In this document: positions 62,975 to 64,000 of the stretch, piece by piece
How positions within the stretch are numbered: the first letter of the stretch is position 1
Layout: every line of letters starts with the position of its first letter
Assembly (NCBI RefSeq): GCF_029076445.1
Contig: NZ_JARESG010000002.1
Coordinates: 248,001 to 312,000 of the forward strand
Source: Pseudarthrobacter naphthalenicus
Lineage (GTDB): Bacteria; Actinomycetota; Actinomycetes; Actinomycetales; Micrococcaceae
DNA length: 64,000 nt
Direction of reading: 5' to 3'
The notes under the pieces: generated by a model
What the model was told of the DNA's origin: nothing
The model's database searches: none
Seen by the model: only the letters and a program-made list of their open reading frames with translations
Translations under genes and position numbers: made by a program

Positions 62975-64000
62975 ATGTCCGCCCAGCCAGGCACAGCCCG
63001 CAACGTGGACACCCTCGTGATCGGCGCCGGCCAGGCCGGCCTCGCCCTGAGTTACTGGCTGACGCACCACGGCGTGGAGCATGTGCTCCTGGAGCGGCGC
63101 GGCACGCTGGGCGGGGCGTGGCTGGACCGGTGGGATTCCTTTTACCTGAACACGCCCAACTTCGGGCTCAGCCTTCCCGGCATGCCCTATGAGGGGCAGG
63201 ACCCGGACGGTTTCCTCCCCCGGGACGCCGCCGTCGAATTCTTCCGCAAGTACGGGGCACGGATTGCCGCGCCCGTCCGTCTGGAAACCGCGGTCACCCG
63301 GGTCGCCCGGGACGGGACGGGCTTCACCGTGGCAACTGACCAGGGCGAGTGGTCCGCCCGGAACGTGGTGCTGGCGAACGGCGCCTTCCAGAGGCCCCGG
63401 ATCCCGGCAGCTGCCCGGGAGATCCCGCAGCAGGTCCTTCAATTGCACAGCCACGACTACCGCAATCCGCAGCAGCTTCCCGGCGGCGCCGTCCTGGTGG
63501 TGGGAACGGGGCAGTCGGGCGGGCAGATCACCGAGGACCTGATGGGCGCCGGCCGCGAGGTGCACTTGTCCGTTTCGATGTGCCCGGAAGCGCCACGGCG
63601 GTACCGCGGCCAGGACGTGTTTCATTGGATCCTGGAAGTCAGCCTGCACGGCCCGGAATACGGCATCAACGGGCTCATGGTGGACCACCTCCCGTCGCCT
63701 GCCGCGCGCTTCGCCTGCAACCCCCTGCTCTCGGGAAACGACGGCGGGCACAGCATTCACCTGAGGGAACTCGGGCGCCGGGGCATGCAGCTGCACGGGC
63801 ATTTGGAAACGGCCGACGGCGACGGCGGCCTCCGCTTCACCGATGACCTCCCCGAACGCCTGGCGATGGTGGAAGCCGGGTTCGGGCAGCGGCTCAAGGT
63901 ACTGGCAGATGCCTACATTGCCGCCGCCGGCATCAACGCGCCTGAGCCTGAGGCCCCGCCGCCGGATGGGTGGCTCCCGGCGGCTTCAGGCTCCCGCCTC
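62975..64000 (+). CDS. Flavin-containing monooxygenase-like oxidoreductase, 3' end beyond window
   Basis: The first 342 residues of an FAD/NADPH-dependent oxidoreductase (CzcO-like). VIGAGQAGLALSYWL (~15-29) is the FAD motif, LGGAWLDRWDSFYLNTPNF follows, and VVGTGQSGGQITEDL (~175) is the NADPH motif. GGAGG lies before ATG 62975, two bases after the TfoX-like gene, so the two may be one operon. No stop is reached at base 64000. Substrate unknown. Confidence 0.9.
   Translation, partial: MSAQPGTARNVDTLVIGAGQAGLALSYWLTHHGVEHVLLERRGTLGGAWLDRWDSFYLNTPNFGLSLPGMPYEGQDPDGFLPRDAAVEFFRKYGARIAAPVRLETAVTRVARDGTGFTVATDQGEWSARNVVLANGAFQRPRIPAAAREIPQQVLQLHSHDYRNPQQLPGGAVLVVGTGQSGGQITEDLMGAGREVHLSVSMCPEAPRRYRGQDVFHWILEVSLHGPEYGINGLMVDHLPSPAARFACNPLLSGNDGGHSIHLRELGRRGMQLHGHLETADGDGGLRFTDDLPERLAMVEAGFGQRLKVLADAYIAAAGINAPEPEAPPPDGWLPAASGSRL

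Overview
The window is 64 kb of GC-rich chromosomal DNA from an actinobacterium, most likely a member of the Micrococcaceae such as Arthrobacter or Pseudarthrobacter. The assignment rests on protein style, frequent GTG and TTG starts, several start codons placed 6-7 bases after a -10-like TAGGCT-type hexamer (leaderless genes), a monomeric NADP isocitrate dehydrogenase, and a PerM-like / purN / purH neighbourhood like that of Mycobacterium. It is an inference from sequence reading, not a database match. No rRNA, tRNA, prophage, transposase or CRISPR array was seen.

Layout. 1-7.8 kb: a minus-strand nucleoside-salvage operon (BMP lipoprotein, ABC ATPase, two permeases, cdd, deoA) followed by a truncated dedA. 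8-10 kb: an organic-hydroperoxide operon, ohrR-ohr-curA type reductase, with a palindromic operator inside the ohrR promoter. 10-12.5 kb: M20 amidohydrolase and manC. 12.7-16.3 kb: sdhCDAB on the plus strand. 16.4-21.3 kb: an alpha/beta hydrolase, a YihY membrane protein, a 2H phosphoesterase, trpS, xth and a small membrane protein. 21.4-24 kb: a DrrAB-like ABC-2 exporter. 24.2-28.2 kb: one-carbon metabolism, glyA-folD under a ZTP riboswitch on the minus strand, diverging from purU, then a gamma carbonic anhydrase.

28.3-33.7 kb: a ROK repressor and a three-gene monosaccharide ABC transporter sharing a sequence box. 33.9-39 kb: an FtsX/MacB-type ABC pair, a Gfo/Idh/MocA oxidoreductase, and a membrane Ser/Thr kinase overlapping a lipoprotein gene. 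39.1-43.8 kb: large catalase katE and monomeric icd. 44.3-45.5 kb: a secreted trypsin-like protease and a small protein sharing its propeptide motif. 45.6-53 kb: purH, purN and a PerM/DUF6350 protein, interrupted by an MFS transporter, a DUF559 nuclease-like gene and two unknown genes.

53-64 kb: a DUF4383 protein, an EVE-like/HNH putative modification-dependent endonuclease, a PRC-barrel protein, a mannosyltransferase-ugd pair, a PAS-GGDEF-EAL protein, a RibD-like reductase, an SDR, a TfoX-like protein and a truncated flavin monooxygenase.

The most unusual structural signal is a family of five ~66-bp palindromes (21.3, 27.6, 48.8, 49.9 and 61.5 kb), each close to a gene 3' end; in two cases the repeat itself encodes the final Pro-Lys-stop of the protein. 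The best candidate defence gene is the EVE-like/HNH protein at 53.8-54.6 kb.
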